This document shows positions 27,314 through 35,976 of a DNA stretch of 64,000 nt, one piece after another (position 1 is the first letter of the stretch; every line of letters begins with the position of its first letter). Below the pieces are notes generated by a model. It saw only the letters and a program-made list of their open reading frames with translations. It was not told where the DNA came from and did no database searches. This stretch comes from Sedimentisphaera salicampi (GTDB lineage Bacteria > Planctomycetota > Phycisphaerae > Sedimentisphaerales > Sedimentisphaeraceae), in assembly GCF_002117005.1 (NCBI RefSeq), contig NZ_CP021023.1, forward strand, positions 2,404,995 to 2,468,994. Reading direction: 5' to 3'. Made by a program: the position numbers and the translations under genes.

Positions 27314-27326
27314 CAGTAAAAAGCTC
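27291..27326. repeat. Short palindrome-containing repeat, copy 1
   Basis: GGGAGGCGGCTGCCTATTTTTAACAGTAAAAAGCTC resembles 31413-31446 (GGAGGTAATTACCTG followed by TTTTTAATAGTAAAAAGCTT). The two bracket the accessory genes at 27716-31218. The gene-free stretch 27314-27715 also has GGGGGACTAATTTGCCCCC (about 27360-27378) and nothing else I can name. Confidence 0.5.
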
Positions 27327-27715
27327 TATATAATAATGAGATAGGGAATTGGCCGGCATGGGGGACTAATTTGCCCCCTATTTTTAAGCACCAAAATTGT
27401 TCTAATAGGCTGCAAAATAAAAAAAATTACTTTTTTTCTTGCAATTGCTGTTTTTGGCGTTAAATTGCGATTATTATACCAAGAACAGAAAGAGCCTGTG
27501 CAGGAAATATGTGTTATGATGGTGGGAATATTTTAAGAGAGGCGTGATTATCTTCGTTTAACTGAGATGATAGGCGGTAAGACATTGAAAAACAAGAAAT
27601 TGACGCATTCGGAGCGGCGCAATCAAAGGCGTCTTATATGGCAGAAACAAAGAACTCCGCATATTATGCGGATCTTATGCGGATGAGTCTATTTATTGTT
27701 CGGGGGTATTGAAAA

Positions 27716-28120
27716 ATGATGGAAGTGCTGAAATTGGTCATTCCAGTTGTTATTGCAGTCCTTGGTTGGATCTTGGGGCATTTGCTCAGTTCTATACGTG
27801 AACGTGAGAACAAGAAGCGCGAAATACGCCTAGAAAAGCTCATGGAGGCGTATGATTGGTTTGGCCGGGCGATGATAGAAGGCCAGAATGAGGAAATCAA
27901 CGTACAGTTGTCGATGGCTATTCACAACAGTCAGTGTTACGGAACGTGTCGAGAACAGAAAATGGCAATTGAGTATTGCCAAGCAATAAAAGAAAAAAAA
28001 AGTGCAGACGCATTAGAACTGATTAAAAGCATAAGAAACGTGATAAGAGAAGAACTTGGCCTATCACCTTTTGAAGAACCCGTTTCGTGGGTTGTACATA
28101 GTGCAGATACGGACAAGTAA
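27716..28120 (+). CDS. Small membrane protein of unknown function
   Basis: 134 residues. An N-terminal membrane helix (LKLVIPVVIAVLGWILGHLL, residues ~5-25) is followed by a highly charged, probably coiled segment (SSIRERENKKREIRLEKLMEA) and a helical soluble domain ending in LGLSPFEEPVSWVV. I do not recognise a family. GGGGGT at 27700-27705 is a plausible ribosome site for ATG 27716 (or ATG 27719). The stop codon is immediately followed by an attC-like hairpin, and the low-GC phosphoesterase-NTPase gene starts 92 bases further on in the same direction. It could be an integron-type cassette gene or a membrane partner of the downstream protein. Confidence 0.6.
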   Translation: MMEVLKLVIPVVIAVLGWILGHLLSSIRERENKKREIRLEKLMEAYDWFGRAMIEGQNEEINVQLSMAIHNSQCYGTCREQKMAIEYCQAIKEKKSADALELIKSIRNVIREELGLSPFEEPVSWVVHSADTDK

Positions 28121-28121
28121 G

Positions 28122-28184
28122 CAACTAAAAAGACGATTCACCGGACGGCTAATCGCCGCCGGTGATCTTGACGTTATACATAAA
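28122..28184. other. attC-like hairpin (possible integron recombination site)
   Basis: Directly after the stop at 28120. Arms AAC ... AAGA ... TCACCGG-A-CGGC and GCCG-CCGGTGA ... TCTT ... GTT fold into a long interrupted stem with a TAATC loop, one extra A and an unpaired CGAT on one side. It ends GACGTTATAC, near the GTTRRRY core of attC sites. The left core (AAGCAAC) matches RYYYAAC poorly. No integrase gene or second attC is visible, so this is tentative; it could instead be an attenuating hairpin, but no T-run follows. Confidence 0.35.
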
Positions 28185-28212
28185 ATGATAATTGAACAGT
28201 AATGGAGGTATT

Positions 28213-31200
28213 GTGGAAATAGGGTTGATACACTTAACAGATCTTCACTTGGAAAGTAAAACAGATATTGCAAATAAAATCAAATCGTTATGTTCAGTTA
28301 CAAATAACGAACTATCAACTGCTGGAAAAAGATATCTGGTTATTAGTGGAGATCTTGTCAATCAAGGTAAAGCAGAAGAATATGCTAAAGCAAAAGAAAT
28401 ATTTCAAAATATTTCAGAAAAATGCAATATCGACAATCTAATAATGGTCCCTGGAAATCATGATTGTAATTTTGACCTTAATAACCAGATCAGAAAAAAC
28501 ATTATAAGTAATATTGATTACGATACTATTGGTAATGATGACTCGGTAATAAAACAGGCAACAGAAGTACAAAAAGATTTCTGGGATTTTTATTCTGAAT
28601 TTAATGAGAAGCCAGATAATTATCTTGCATATAAAATCGTTGATAGTTTTAACGGAATTAATATATCCTTTATATGCTTTAATACTTCATGGATGTCTAG
28701 CAAAAATGAGAAAGTTGGAAGTTTATTCTTTCCTACAAAAATAATTGAAAATTTGGGGGATAGTACTGATATTTCAATTTCGGTATTTCACCACCCTTTA
28801 AACTGGTTTTCTCCGAATAAAACAACAAATAATAGAAATGAGTTCCAAGCTTATCTAGATAGAATTTCAAACCTTAAGCTAATTGGGCATGAACATGAGA
28901 ATAAATCAATATCCAGAACAGATTTGGATACAAATATTAATGTCTTGGAGTTTTCAGGTGAAATCTTCAATAAAAACAGTGATTCTCATTCGGGATTCCA
29001 AATATTCAAAATTAAACCTAAAGAGGATAAAATATTATTAAAAAAATATTTTTGGAACGATGATTTATACATCAATGATAATCATGAAAGAGAAATTTCG
29101 ATACAAAAAACATCAAATCGAAAGCTTAATATAAAAAAGCATTTTTTGGACAAACTTGATGACATTGAAATTCCTTTACATATTGAAAAAAGGCAAATTT
29201 CATTATCGCAAGTATATGTATATCCAGATCTTGAAGAAAGAAAGGAAGATTTCAATGAGTTGGATAGTTACATTGATTCCAGGCAACTGTTAGAAAATAC
29301 AAAATTTAGCAAAGTAATTTTAGATGGAGATAGTCAAATAGGAAAGACGTCTTTATTATCAATACTTTTCAAGGAGTTCTATAAATTGGGACATTATCCG
29401 TTTTTATTAAACGGTGAAGATATAAACATTACGAGTATAGATGAATTAATACGAAAACATTTTCATGAAATATATGATAATAATTCTCAGCTTGATAGGT
29501 ATTTACAGATAGAAAATAATAAGAAAGTAATATTGATAGATGATTTTTATAGAAATAAACTAAATGGCGAAAGATTAAAACAATTTATCGAAGAGATTTC
29601 TAATAAATATGCTAAAATTATTATTGTTACAGATTCGTCTGTTGAATTATCAGCAGAAGTTCAATCTGTGTTCAATGACTATGACAAACTGACAATAAAA
29701 CCCCTTGGATATATAAAAACTGATGAATTAATAACCAATTATTTTGAATGCAAAAGTGATTTTTCTACATTAGGAGAGCAGGCAAAATTATCAAAAATAA
29801 AAAGTTCCTTTAATCAGGTCAGGAGCCTGTTAGGGGATAAAATATTACCTTCATATCCTGTGTTTATCTTATCTTTATTAAGAACTTTAGATGAAGCTAC
29901 ATTTAGTTTAAATGAAACATCATATGGTTATTGCTATGAGTCGTTGCTCTACTTTGCATTTAAATCAAAAGCCAAGTTAGAAGAAAATCAATTAAGTTAT
30001 TATTTATCCTTTATAGAACAATTAGCATTTGACTTATTTAAAACAAATAGAACATTTTTTGATGATACTTATTTGTGTTATTTTTATGAGGAATACAAGA
30101 AAAACCATTTTATTGATGATTTTTGTACATTAGAAAAAATTCTTCTGGATTCTTATGTTCTAAAAAAATACGATAATACATATCAATTTGGCTATAAATA
30201 CATCTATTATTTTTTAGCTGCAAAACACATTGCAGGCCTCATTAATACAGAAGAGGGCAAAAAAATAATTAAAGGCTTGTTTGATAAATTATACCTTGAA
30301 GAAAATGCTAATATTCTTGTTTTTGTCACACACCATACAAAAGACAATGATTTTATTGAAAAGTCTGTGATAAAAGCAATGGAGCCTTTTGAATGTATTG
30401 AACCAATAACACTAAAAAAAGATTGTAAATATTACTCTTTGATATCGGGATTAGCGGAAGATATTAAAAAAGAAATTTTAAAAGCTGATATATCACCTAG
30501 TAAAAAAAGGAAAGAAGATTTAGGCGAGGTCGATAATAATTACCAAAAATTAAATGATAATGATTTTACTGAAAATGACGTTGTTAGGCCATATATTACA
30601 GCCTTCAAAGCTATAGATATTGTTTCTCAAATAATAAAAAACCGTGTCGGCTATTTAAAAAAAGATGATTTGGTAACTTACATTAACGAGATATATCTTA
30701 CAGGATTCAGAATGATTGGGGCGATAGGCGAAACCTATAATAATGCTAAAGACGAAATTTTAAACGATCTTGTTAATTCAATCATTGACGATATAGAAAA
30801 AAGGGCTAAAAACAGAGAATACTTGATGGCAGAACCCATAGATCGCTCAGTAATTGAAAAAAAAGTTTATAGATTTTTTGAAATAATTAATCTTCAAATA
30901 TGCTTAAGTATATTTTCTAAATTGGTTGAGTCAGCTGGTATTGACGACTGTAAAGTCAGAGAAATATATTCAAAAGTAGCTAATAATATTAATACCCCTG
31001 CAGCCCAATTAGTAACATTTAGTATTAGGTCATACTACTATGGGGTGTCTGTCAAAGAAATTAAAGATCATGCTGAAAAGTTTTATAACAATCCAGTTGC
31101 ACTGAAAATATTAAAGGCAAGAGTTATATCATATGTTTATAACAACCATTTAGCTTACAAAACGAAACAACAGATTTCTGAAATATTAGGATTACAGCTT

Positions 31201-31218
31201 AGACCAATTCAAAGATAG
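28213..31218 (+). CDS. Calcineurin-like phosphoesterase fused to P-loop NTPase (candidate STAND-type defence protein)
   Basis: 1001 residues. GTG 28213 is chosen because GGAGG (28204-28208) precedes it and the phosphoesterase fold starts at once (MEIGLIHLTDLHL); the TTG at 28192 lies upstream of that site. All five metallophosphoesterase motifs are present: D10-L-H12, SGDL (Asp47), PGNHD (Asn82, His83), FHHP and IGHEH, close to CpdA-type enzymes. A P-loop follows: Walker A GDSQIGKT (372-379) and Walker B KKVILIDDF (437-445). The remaining ~500 residues are charged and alpha-helical, as in NLR-like STAND sensors, without recognisable repeats. GC content is far lower than the neighbours (16 of 60 bases in one sampled line), indicating transfer. 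A phage-sensing nuclease or nucleotide phosphodiesterase role is inference. Confidence 0.75.
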   Translation: MEIGLIHLTDLHLESKTDIANKIKSLCSVTNNELSTAGKRYLVISGDLVNQGKAEEYAKAKEIFQNISEKCNIDNLIMVPGNHDCNFDLNNQIRKNIISNIDYDTIGNDDSVIKQATEVQKDFWDFYSEFNEKPDNYLAYKIVDSFNGINISFICFNTSWMSSKNEKVGSLFFPTKIIENLGDSTDISISVFHHPLNWFSPNKTTNNRNEFQAYLDRISNLKLIGHEHENKSISRTDLDTNINVLEFSGEIFNKNSDSHSGFQIFKIKPKEDKILLKKYFWNDDLYINDNHEREISIQKTSNRKLNIKKHFLDKLDDIEIPLHIEKRQISLSQVYVYPDLEERKEDFNELDSYIDSRQLLENTKFSKVILDGDSQIGKTSLLSILFKEFYKLGHYPFLLNGEDINITSIDELIRKHFHEIYDNNSQLDRYLQIENNKKVILIDDFYRNKLNGERLKQFIEEISNKYAKIIIVTDSSVELSAEVQSVFNDYDKLTIKPLGYIKTDELITNYFECKSDFSTLGEQAKLSKIKSSFNQVRSLLGDKILPSYPVFILSLLRTLDEATFSLNETSYGYCYESLLYFAFKSKAKLEENQLSYYLSFIEQLAFDLFKTNRTFFDDTYLCYFYEEYKKNHFIDDFCTLEKILLDSYVLKKYDNTYQFGYKYIYYFLAAKHIAGLINTEEGKKIIKGLFDKLYLEENANILVFVTHHTKDNDFIEKSVIKAMEPFECIEPITLKKDCKYYSLISGLAEDIKKEILKADISPSKKRKEDLGEVDNNYQKLNDNDFTENDVVRPYITAFKAIDIVSQIIKNRVGYLKKDDLVTYINEIYLTGFRMIGAIGETYNNAKDEILNDLVNSIIDDIEKRAKNREYLMAEPIDRSVIEKKVYRFFEIINLQICLSIFSKLVESAGIDDCKVREIYSKVANNINTPAAQLVTFSIRSYYYGVSVKEIKDHAEKFYNNPVALKILKARVISYVYNNHLAYKTKQQISEILGLQLRPIQR

Positions 31219-31226
31219 GGGGAATA

Positions 31227-31318
31227 GGGGACAGTTACCTATTTAAGTAATATAAAATCTTTTACATAAGCGAGATATGAGATTTGGCGGCATAGAAAAT
31301 TAATTAGTAACTGTCCCC
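31227..31318. repeat. 92-bp repeat with inverted ends, copy 2 (REP/MITE-like)
   Basis: GGGGACAGTTACC at the left and GTAACTGTCCCC at the right form a near-perfect terminal inverted repeat. The interior is almost the same as 24515-24608. It starts 8 bases after the stop of the phosphoesterase-NTPase gene. The ends resemble palindromes spread by REP-associated tyrosine transposases; that link is inference. Confidence 0.85.
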
Positions 31319-31412
31319 TATTTCCGAACCTATATCTGCTGCTTTTTTAGGCATTGGCGGATTAATACTAAGGCGAAGAAAATAACGTATGAGAAATAGG
31401 GGGGGGTAAATA

Positions 31413-31446
31413 GGAGGTAATTACCTGTTTTTAATAGTAAAAAGCT
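31413..31446. repeat. Short palindrome-containing repeat, copy 2
   Basis: AGGTAATTACCT is a perfect 12-bp palindrome, followed by GTTTTTAATAGTAAAAAGCTT as at 27291-27326. The gap 31319-31543 holds no gene. Confidence 0.5.
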
Positions 31447-31543
31447 TGTAGCTCTCCCATCAGCTGAAAACTGCACGGGATGCCGATTGATGCTGTCAAA
31501 GATCAGGGAACAGCAGGGAATCTGCACAATTTTGGCGCAGGAG

Positions 31544-31963
31544 TTAAATTTTTAGCGTTTTGATAAAATCCCTGATCTCATCCCGCACTTTTCTGTAGCA
31601 GTCGAGTTTGAGGTCTTGATAATGATATGCAGATGCCATCTCGGGCGGGTCGTGGAAGCTTTTATGAACCACCTTTTCCGCCCCCGGAAAAACTGGGCAG
31701 CTCTCTTTTGCATTATCGCAGAGCGTTATTATCATATCAAAGGTTTCCTCAAGGAAAACCTCCAGTGATTTCGAGCTGAGCATCTGAGTATCGAGCCCTG
31801 CCTCTTCCATCGCATCAACAGCAAAGGGGTCTATCCCCTTGGGGTTCAGGCCTGCGGAGAAGGGCTCAACAGTTTGAGATTTCAGCTCCCTTGTCCACGC
31901 CTCTGCCATCTGGCTTCGACACGAATTACCCGTACACAGAAAAAGAACTTTCTTTTTCGCCAT
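31544..31963 (-). CDS. arsC: Arsenate reductase, thioredoxin-coupled low-MW phosphatase type
   Basis: 139-residue cytosolic enzyme reducing arsenate to arsenite. The N-terminal P-loop is C10-TGNSC-R16, the phosphotyrosine-phosphatase CX5R loop, followed by S17. The redox cysteines Cys82 and Cys89 in TLCDNAKESCP sit at exactly the positions known for the staphylococcal pI258-type ArsC, and the general acid Asp is in FHDPPE near residue 105. No ars regulator or efflux gene is next to it, so it may act in general detoxification. It reads leftward, 117 bases past the argS stop, so it has either its own promoter or readthrough past a weak hairpin. Confidence 0.9.
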   Translation of the reverse strand: MAKKKVLFLCTGNSCRSQMAEAWTRELKSQTVEPFSAGLNPKGIDPFAVDAMEEAGLDTQMLSSKSLEVFLEETFDMIITLCDNAKESCPVFPGAEKVVHKSFHDPPEMASAYHYQDLKLDCYRKVRDEIRDFIKTLKI

Positions 31964-32012
31964 TGGTTTCTCTCTCTCATTATGTATTTTAAAATCCCAA
32001 AAATGCCTTAAA

Positions 32013-32029
32013 CAGGGCTCTAAGCCCTG
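32013..32029 (-). terminator. Hairpin after argS (weak terminator)
   Basis: CAGGGCT and AGCCCTG form a perfect 7-bp stem with a 3-nt loop. On the minus strand it is followed only by TTTAAGGCATTTTT, so termination may be partial. Confidence 0.45.
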
Positions 32030-32080
32030 AAAAATGCAAAATAAAAGCTGCCCAGCAGCTAAACGCAGCGGCGCCTTCCG

Positions 32081-33835
32081 CTACATCTGCTCAGGAACGT
32101 CTATCCGAAGAATCTCCTCCAAACCGTGCCTGAGGGTCTGGTGGGTGAGCCGGCAGAGGGTAAGCCTTGAGCTTCTGGTAATTCCCTCTGAGCTGAGCAC
32201 AGGGCAGTTAGTGTAGAAGGCGCTGAATTTCTGAGCAAGCTCGTAGAGATAAGCGGTGATGAAGTTCGGCTTGTATTCCGCAAGTGCGCCTCTTATTGCG
32301 AGCCCGTATTTGAGCAGATGAACTGCCAGATCCCTTTCGGCATCTTCCAGCACTTCGAGCCTATCAAGCCCGTCAATTTCGCTCTGAGTATCGATTCCCT
32401 TTTCTTTGGCCTTCTTCTCTATAGATTTAACCCTTGCGCAGGCATACTGCATATATGGTGCTGTATTCCCGTCCATCGAGAGCATCTTATCGAAGCTGAA
32501 GATGTAGTCGGTGGTGCGGTTGTTGGAGTAGTCTGAATACTTTATCGCACCTATGCCCACAGCCTCTGCTATTGATTTCTTCTCATCCTCGCTCAGCCCC
32601 GGGTTCTTCTGATTAACCACAGAATAAGCCCTCTCAACGGCCTCTTCCAGCAGGTCTTTGAGCTTAACGGTATCCCCGGAACGGGTTTTGAAGGGCTTGC
32701 CGTCTTCACCGAGCATTGTGCCGAAGGTTACGTGTCTGAGCTTTTGGTTCTGTGCTATGCCTGCGAGTTTTGCTGTGGCGAAAAGCATCTTGAAATGCAG
32801 GATCTGCCTTGCATCTGTAACGTAAACTATCTCGTCTGCCCCCAGCTTATCAATGCGGTATTTGAGGGCTGCAAGGTCGGTAGTGGCGTAGAGGAATGCC
32901 CCGTCGCTTTTCTGCACTATAAACGGAAGGGGCGAGCCGTCTTTGTTCTTGAACCCTTCCGGAAAAACGCATACCGCTCCATCAGACACCTCTGCGCAGC
33001 CTTTCTCTTTGAGGTGATCTACAATCTCCTGCAGCTGGCCGGCATAGGCGCTTTCGCCCCGCTCATCTTCTCTTGTAAGAGTTGCATTGAGCCTTTGATA
33101 GATCAGTGAATAATGTTTTCTGCTCTCTTCGATTATATCAATCCAGCTCTGCTTCCAGAACTGCTCGCCTCTGTGCAGGCCTGCGATTGCGGCTCTTGCT
33201 GTCTGGGCAAATTTTTCATCCTCATCGTAAAGCTTTTTCGCTTCCCTGTAGAAGGATTCGAGGTCTGAAAGGGCCATTGATACCTTTTCGCCGGATTCCT
33301 TCTTGCGTTCGAGAAGTGCGCAGAGCATACCGAATTGAGTGCCCCAGTCGCCGATATGGTTCTGCCTTACCGCATTATGCCCGGCAAATTCCAGCAGCCT
33401 GCAGATGCAGTCTCCGATTATAGTGCTCCTCAAATGGCCTACGTGCATCTCTTTTGCGATATTCGGGCCGGAATAATCCACCACAACCTTCTCAGGAGAC
33501 TGAACCTTCTCGATACCGAGCCTCTCAGGATCAGATGCAGTTTCTAAAAGGGCCTTGCTGAGGAATTCAGGTTTTATGCGGAAATTTATAAATCCAGGGC
33601 CTGCAATTTCCGGCTCGTCGCATATATCCGATACATCAAGCTTATCTGCAGCCTTCTCAGCGAGCCCTCTTGGATTCTGCTTTGTTTTTTTGGCCGCAGC
33701 CATAACACCGTTAGACTGATAATCGCCGAATTTGGGGTTTGCTGAAGGACGTACTATCGCAGGGAATTCGCTGCCGGTTATCTCTTTCAATACAGAGCTG
33801 AGTCTTTCCTCGAGTATGTCTGCTGTTAGCTTCAT
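32081..33835 (-). CDS. argS: Arginyl-tRNA synthetase
   Basis: 584-residue class I synthetase charging tRNA-Arg. The start ATG at 33835 gives MKLTADILEERLSSVLKEI, the usual Arg-tRNA-synthetase N-terminal domain; the longer frame upstream would overlap rsfS and is rejected. AGGAG lies about 11 bases before it, inside the end of rsfS. The HIGH-type motif is KEMHVGHLRST, and the KMSKS loop is degenerate (GKPFKTRSGDTVKL), as is common in ArgS. The C-terminal DALR anticodon-binding domain ends with GLEEILRIDVPEQM. Last gene of miaA-nadD-rsfS-argS on the minus strand. Confidence 0.96.
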   Translation of the reverse strand: MKLTADILEERLSSVLKEITGSEFPAIVRPSANPKFGDYQSNGVMAAAKKTKQNPRGLAEKAADKLDVSDICDEPEIAGPGFINFRIKPEFLSKALLETASDPERLGIEKVQSPEKVVVDYSGPNIAKEMHVGHLRSTIIGDCICRLLEFAGHNAVRQNHIGDWGTQFGMLCALLERKKESGEKVSMALSDLESFYREAKKLYDEDEKFAQTARAAIAGLHRGEQFWKQSWIDIIEESRKHYSLIYQRLNATLTREDERGESAYAGQLQEIVDHLKEKGCAEVSDGAVCVFPEGFKNKDGSPLPFIVQKSDGAFLYATTDLAALKYRIDKLGADEIVYVTDARQILHFKMLFATAKLAGIAQNQKLRHVTFGTMLGEDGKPFKTRSGDTVKLKDLLEEAVERAYSVVNQKNPGLSEDEKKSIAEAVGIGAIKYSDYSNNRTTDYIFSFDKMLSMDGNTAPYMQYACARVKSIEKKAKEKGIDTQSEIDGLDRLEVLEDAERDLAVHLLKYGLAIRGALAEYKPNFITAYLYELAQKFSAFYTNCPVLSSEGITRSSRLTLCRLTHQTLRHGLEEILRIDVPEQM

Positions 33836-33840
33836 CCGCT

Positions 33841-34224
33841 CTAACTCTCCTGCCACTGAATCTGTTTCGCATCGCCCCAAAGCAGTTCGAGGTCGTAGTA
33901 TTCTCTGAATTCGCTCTCAAACAGATGTACTACCACGTCCACAAAATCAAGCAGTATCCATCTACCCTGTTCGAAGCCGGCTTTTCCAAAGGCCTGAAAG
34001 CCGGTCTGCTTGGCCTCCTTAAGAACTTCCTCTGCAACGCTTCTGGTTTGACGGTCGCTTGTGCCCGTTGCGATTACCAAATACTCAACTGCCGGATTCT
34101 GCCCGCATAAATCAAGCACAACCACATCTGAGAAGTGCCTGTCTGAGACCAGACGAGCCATCTCTACTGCAAAATTCTCAGCTTTTTTCTTTTCTTTTTC
34201 TGGTATCAATACAAGAAGCTCCAA
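33841..34224 (-). CDS. rsfS: Ribosomal silencing factor RsfS
   Basis: 127-residue factor that binds L14 and blocks subunit joining in starvation. Family signatures: VVVLDLCGQNPAVEYLVIATGTSDRQTRSVAEEV, then RWILLDFVDVVVHLFESEFREYYDLELLWGDAK. It lies five bases upstream of argS and 80 bases after nadD, the common nadD-rsfS pairing. Confidence 0.95.
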   Translation of the reverse strand: MELLVLIPEKEKKKAENFAVEMARLVSDRHFSDVVVLDLCGQNPAVEYLVIATGTSDRQTRSVAEEVLKEAKQTGFQAFGKAGFEQGRWILLDFVDVVVHLFESEFREYYDLELLWGDAKQIQWQES

Positions 34225-34304
34225 AAATTTTCTTTTATTATTAGCGTTTCAATCTCTGCCCGAAGCGCTGCCGGCGTATAATTTTACCTTAATAGCAGTT
34301 TATA

Positions 34305-34922
34305 TCAACCTGCTGAGTTAGCGGAGTAAACATTATTTTCCTTTATATACTGCTCCACAGCTTCTGGTACAAGCCCTGAGATTACATTTCCGCTGCTTAG
34401 TCTGCGGCGGATTTCTGTACTGCTTATATCGTAAAGAGGCGAATCTATGATGATATGCGGCAGTTTTTTGCCGAGCTTCGCCTCAATTTCTGCAAAATCA
34501 GGCCGTCTGGCAGAATCCCTCTTAACCACCGCCAGCGAGGCAAGCTCGATAATCTTATCTGCCCTGTACCACATATGGAATTCTTTTATCACATCCGCCC
34601 CGCAGAGCCAGAAGAGCTGGGCAGATGGGCTCTCGCTCTTGAGTTTTTCCAGCGTGTTGACGGTGTAGCTGGGCTGGGGCATATTGAATTCCATATCCGA
34701 AATGCTGCACCATTCTAATCCGGAAAATGCAAGCTCCAGCATCTCAAAACGCTGGGCATTGGAGGCCTCGGGTGAGCCAGTTTTGAGCGGCGATATTGCG
34801 TTGGGCAGAACAATTGCTCTGTCAAATCCGCCTTGCTGGTAGGCAGCCTGAAGGATATTTGTATGGCCTTTATGTACGGGATCGAATGTCCCGCCAAATA
34901 GAAGGAGTTTTTCAGCCATCAT
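34305..34922 (-). CDS. nadD: Nicotinate-nucleotide adenylyltransferase
   Basis: 205-residue enzyme adding AMP to nicotinate mononucleotide in NAD synthesis. GGTFDPVHKGHTN is the HxGH nucleotidyltransferase motif and DISSTEIRRRL is the second conserved motif (ISSTxIR). The start (ATG 34922, or ATG 34919 next to it) overlaps the end of miaA by about 10 bases, indicating translational coupling; GGAAGG precedes it by 8 bases. Confidence 0.95.
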   Translation of the reverse strand: MMAEKLLLFGGTFDPVHKGHTNILQAAYQQGGFDRAIVLPNAISPLKTGSPEASNAQRFEMLELAFSGLEWCSISDMEFNMPQPSYTVNTLEKLKSESPSAQLFWLCGADVIKEFHMWYRADKIIELASLAVVKRDSARRPDFAEIEAKLGKKLPHIIIDSPLYDISSTEIRRRLSSGNVISGLVPEAVEQYIKENNVYSANSAG

Positions 34923-35856
34923 CCAGCCCGCCTTCCTGCTGCAAGATCTTCATTGCCCTGTCCAGAATAGAGACTTCAGATTCGTCCTGCCCTGCATTGA
35001 TCCATTTGATATTATGAAAATTCTTAAACCACGTCCGCTGGGATTTTGCGAATTTGCGGGTGTTAATCTTAATCTGCTCCACAGCCTTTTCAAGCTCCAT
35101 ATTGCCTTTGAACACTTCAAAAAGCTCTGCATAGCCGATCGCAGCGGCGGCCTGTTTGCTGAGCGGTTTGTCGAGGCTGTAGAGCATCTCGGCCTCTTCA
35201 ACGAGCCCCGTCTCTATCATTCGCTTCACCCTTGCATTTATCCGCCGGCTTTCAAGCTCCTTTTCCCGCCGGATACCTATCACAATCCAGCTCGGGTCGG
35301 GCGAGGAATTGAAATGCACCTGAAAAGAACTTATCGGCCTGCCTGTAAGCTCGTAAACCTCCATTGCCCTGATGAGCCTTTTGGTATCGTTTGGGTGAAT
35401 TTTGTCTGCGGCCTGCGGGTCTATCCTGCTTAGCTGCTGGTGGAAGGCCTGTTTGCCTTCAGTTTCGAGCTTCTTTCTGAGCTTGTCTCTTAGCTGATTG
35501 GATGTTCCCGGGCCATCGAAAAGGCCGTAGAGCATATTCTTGAGATACATCGCTGTTCCGCCGACGCCTATAACCCTGTTATTCCTTGAATAAATATCTT
35601 CAAGAGCCTTATCTTTCAGCTCAAGAAAGCTGCTCACGCCAAACTCCTCCCACGGCTCCACAACATCAGTCAGATGGTATTTTACCACGTCTCTTCTTTC
35701 CTGCGGCGGTTTGGCAGTGCCGATATCCATTTTTTTATAAACCTTCATGGAGTCTATGCTTATAATCTCAGCGCCGATTTTCTGCGCAAGACCGTAGGCC
35801 AGCGAGCTCTTTCCGCCTGCTGTAACGCCGGTGATTATGACTTTCTTTTCGCTCAA
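34912..35856 (-). CDS. miaA: tRNA dimethylallyltransferase
   Basis: 314-residue enzyme that transfers dimethylallyl from DMAPP to A37 of UNN-reading tRNAs. The P-loop is GVTAGGKSS (family usual GPTASGKS), then EIISIDSMKVYKKMDIGTAKP with the catalytic Asp, HLTDVVEPWEEFGVSSF and NDTKRLIRAMEVYELTGRP. First gene of the minus-strand miaA-nadD-rsfS-argS run, diverging from ispA across 120 bases. The isoprenoid genes on the other side (ispA, dxs) supply the same C5 pathway. Confidence 0.95.
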   Translation of the reverse strand: MSEKKVIITGVTAGGKSSLAYGLAQKIGAEIISIDSMKVYKKMDIGTAKPPQERRDVVKYHLTDVVEPWEEFGVSSFLELKDKALEDIYSRNNRVIGVGGTAMYLKNMLYGLFDGPGTSNQLRDKLRKKLETEGKQAFHQQLSRIDPQAADKIHPNDTKRLIRAMEVYELTGRPISSFQVHFNSSPDPSWIVIGIRREKELESRRINARVKRMIETGLVEEAEMLYSLDKPLSKQAAAAIGYAELFEVFKGNMELEKAVEQIKINTRKFAKSQRTWFKNFHNIKWINAGQDESEVSILDRAMKILQQEGGLDDG

Positions 35857-35976
35857 TATTGTCCTCTTATTTTAGCCCTCAGCAGAAACATTTTTCGTGA
35901 TATTGCTTCTTGCAGGAATATAATATACTGTTTTGGCAAATATTTTCTACCTCTCATTAAAACAAGAGTTTGATAA

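Noticed and set aside
27567-27686. 39-codon ORF (MIGGKTLKNKK...) ahead of the small membrane protein
   Set aside because: No convincing ribosome site or family; kept out of the annotation though it cannot be excluded.
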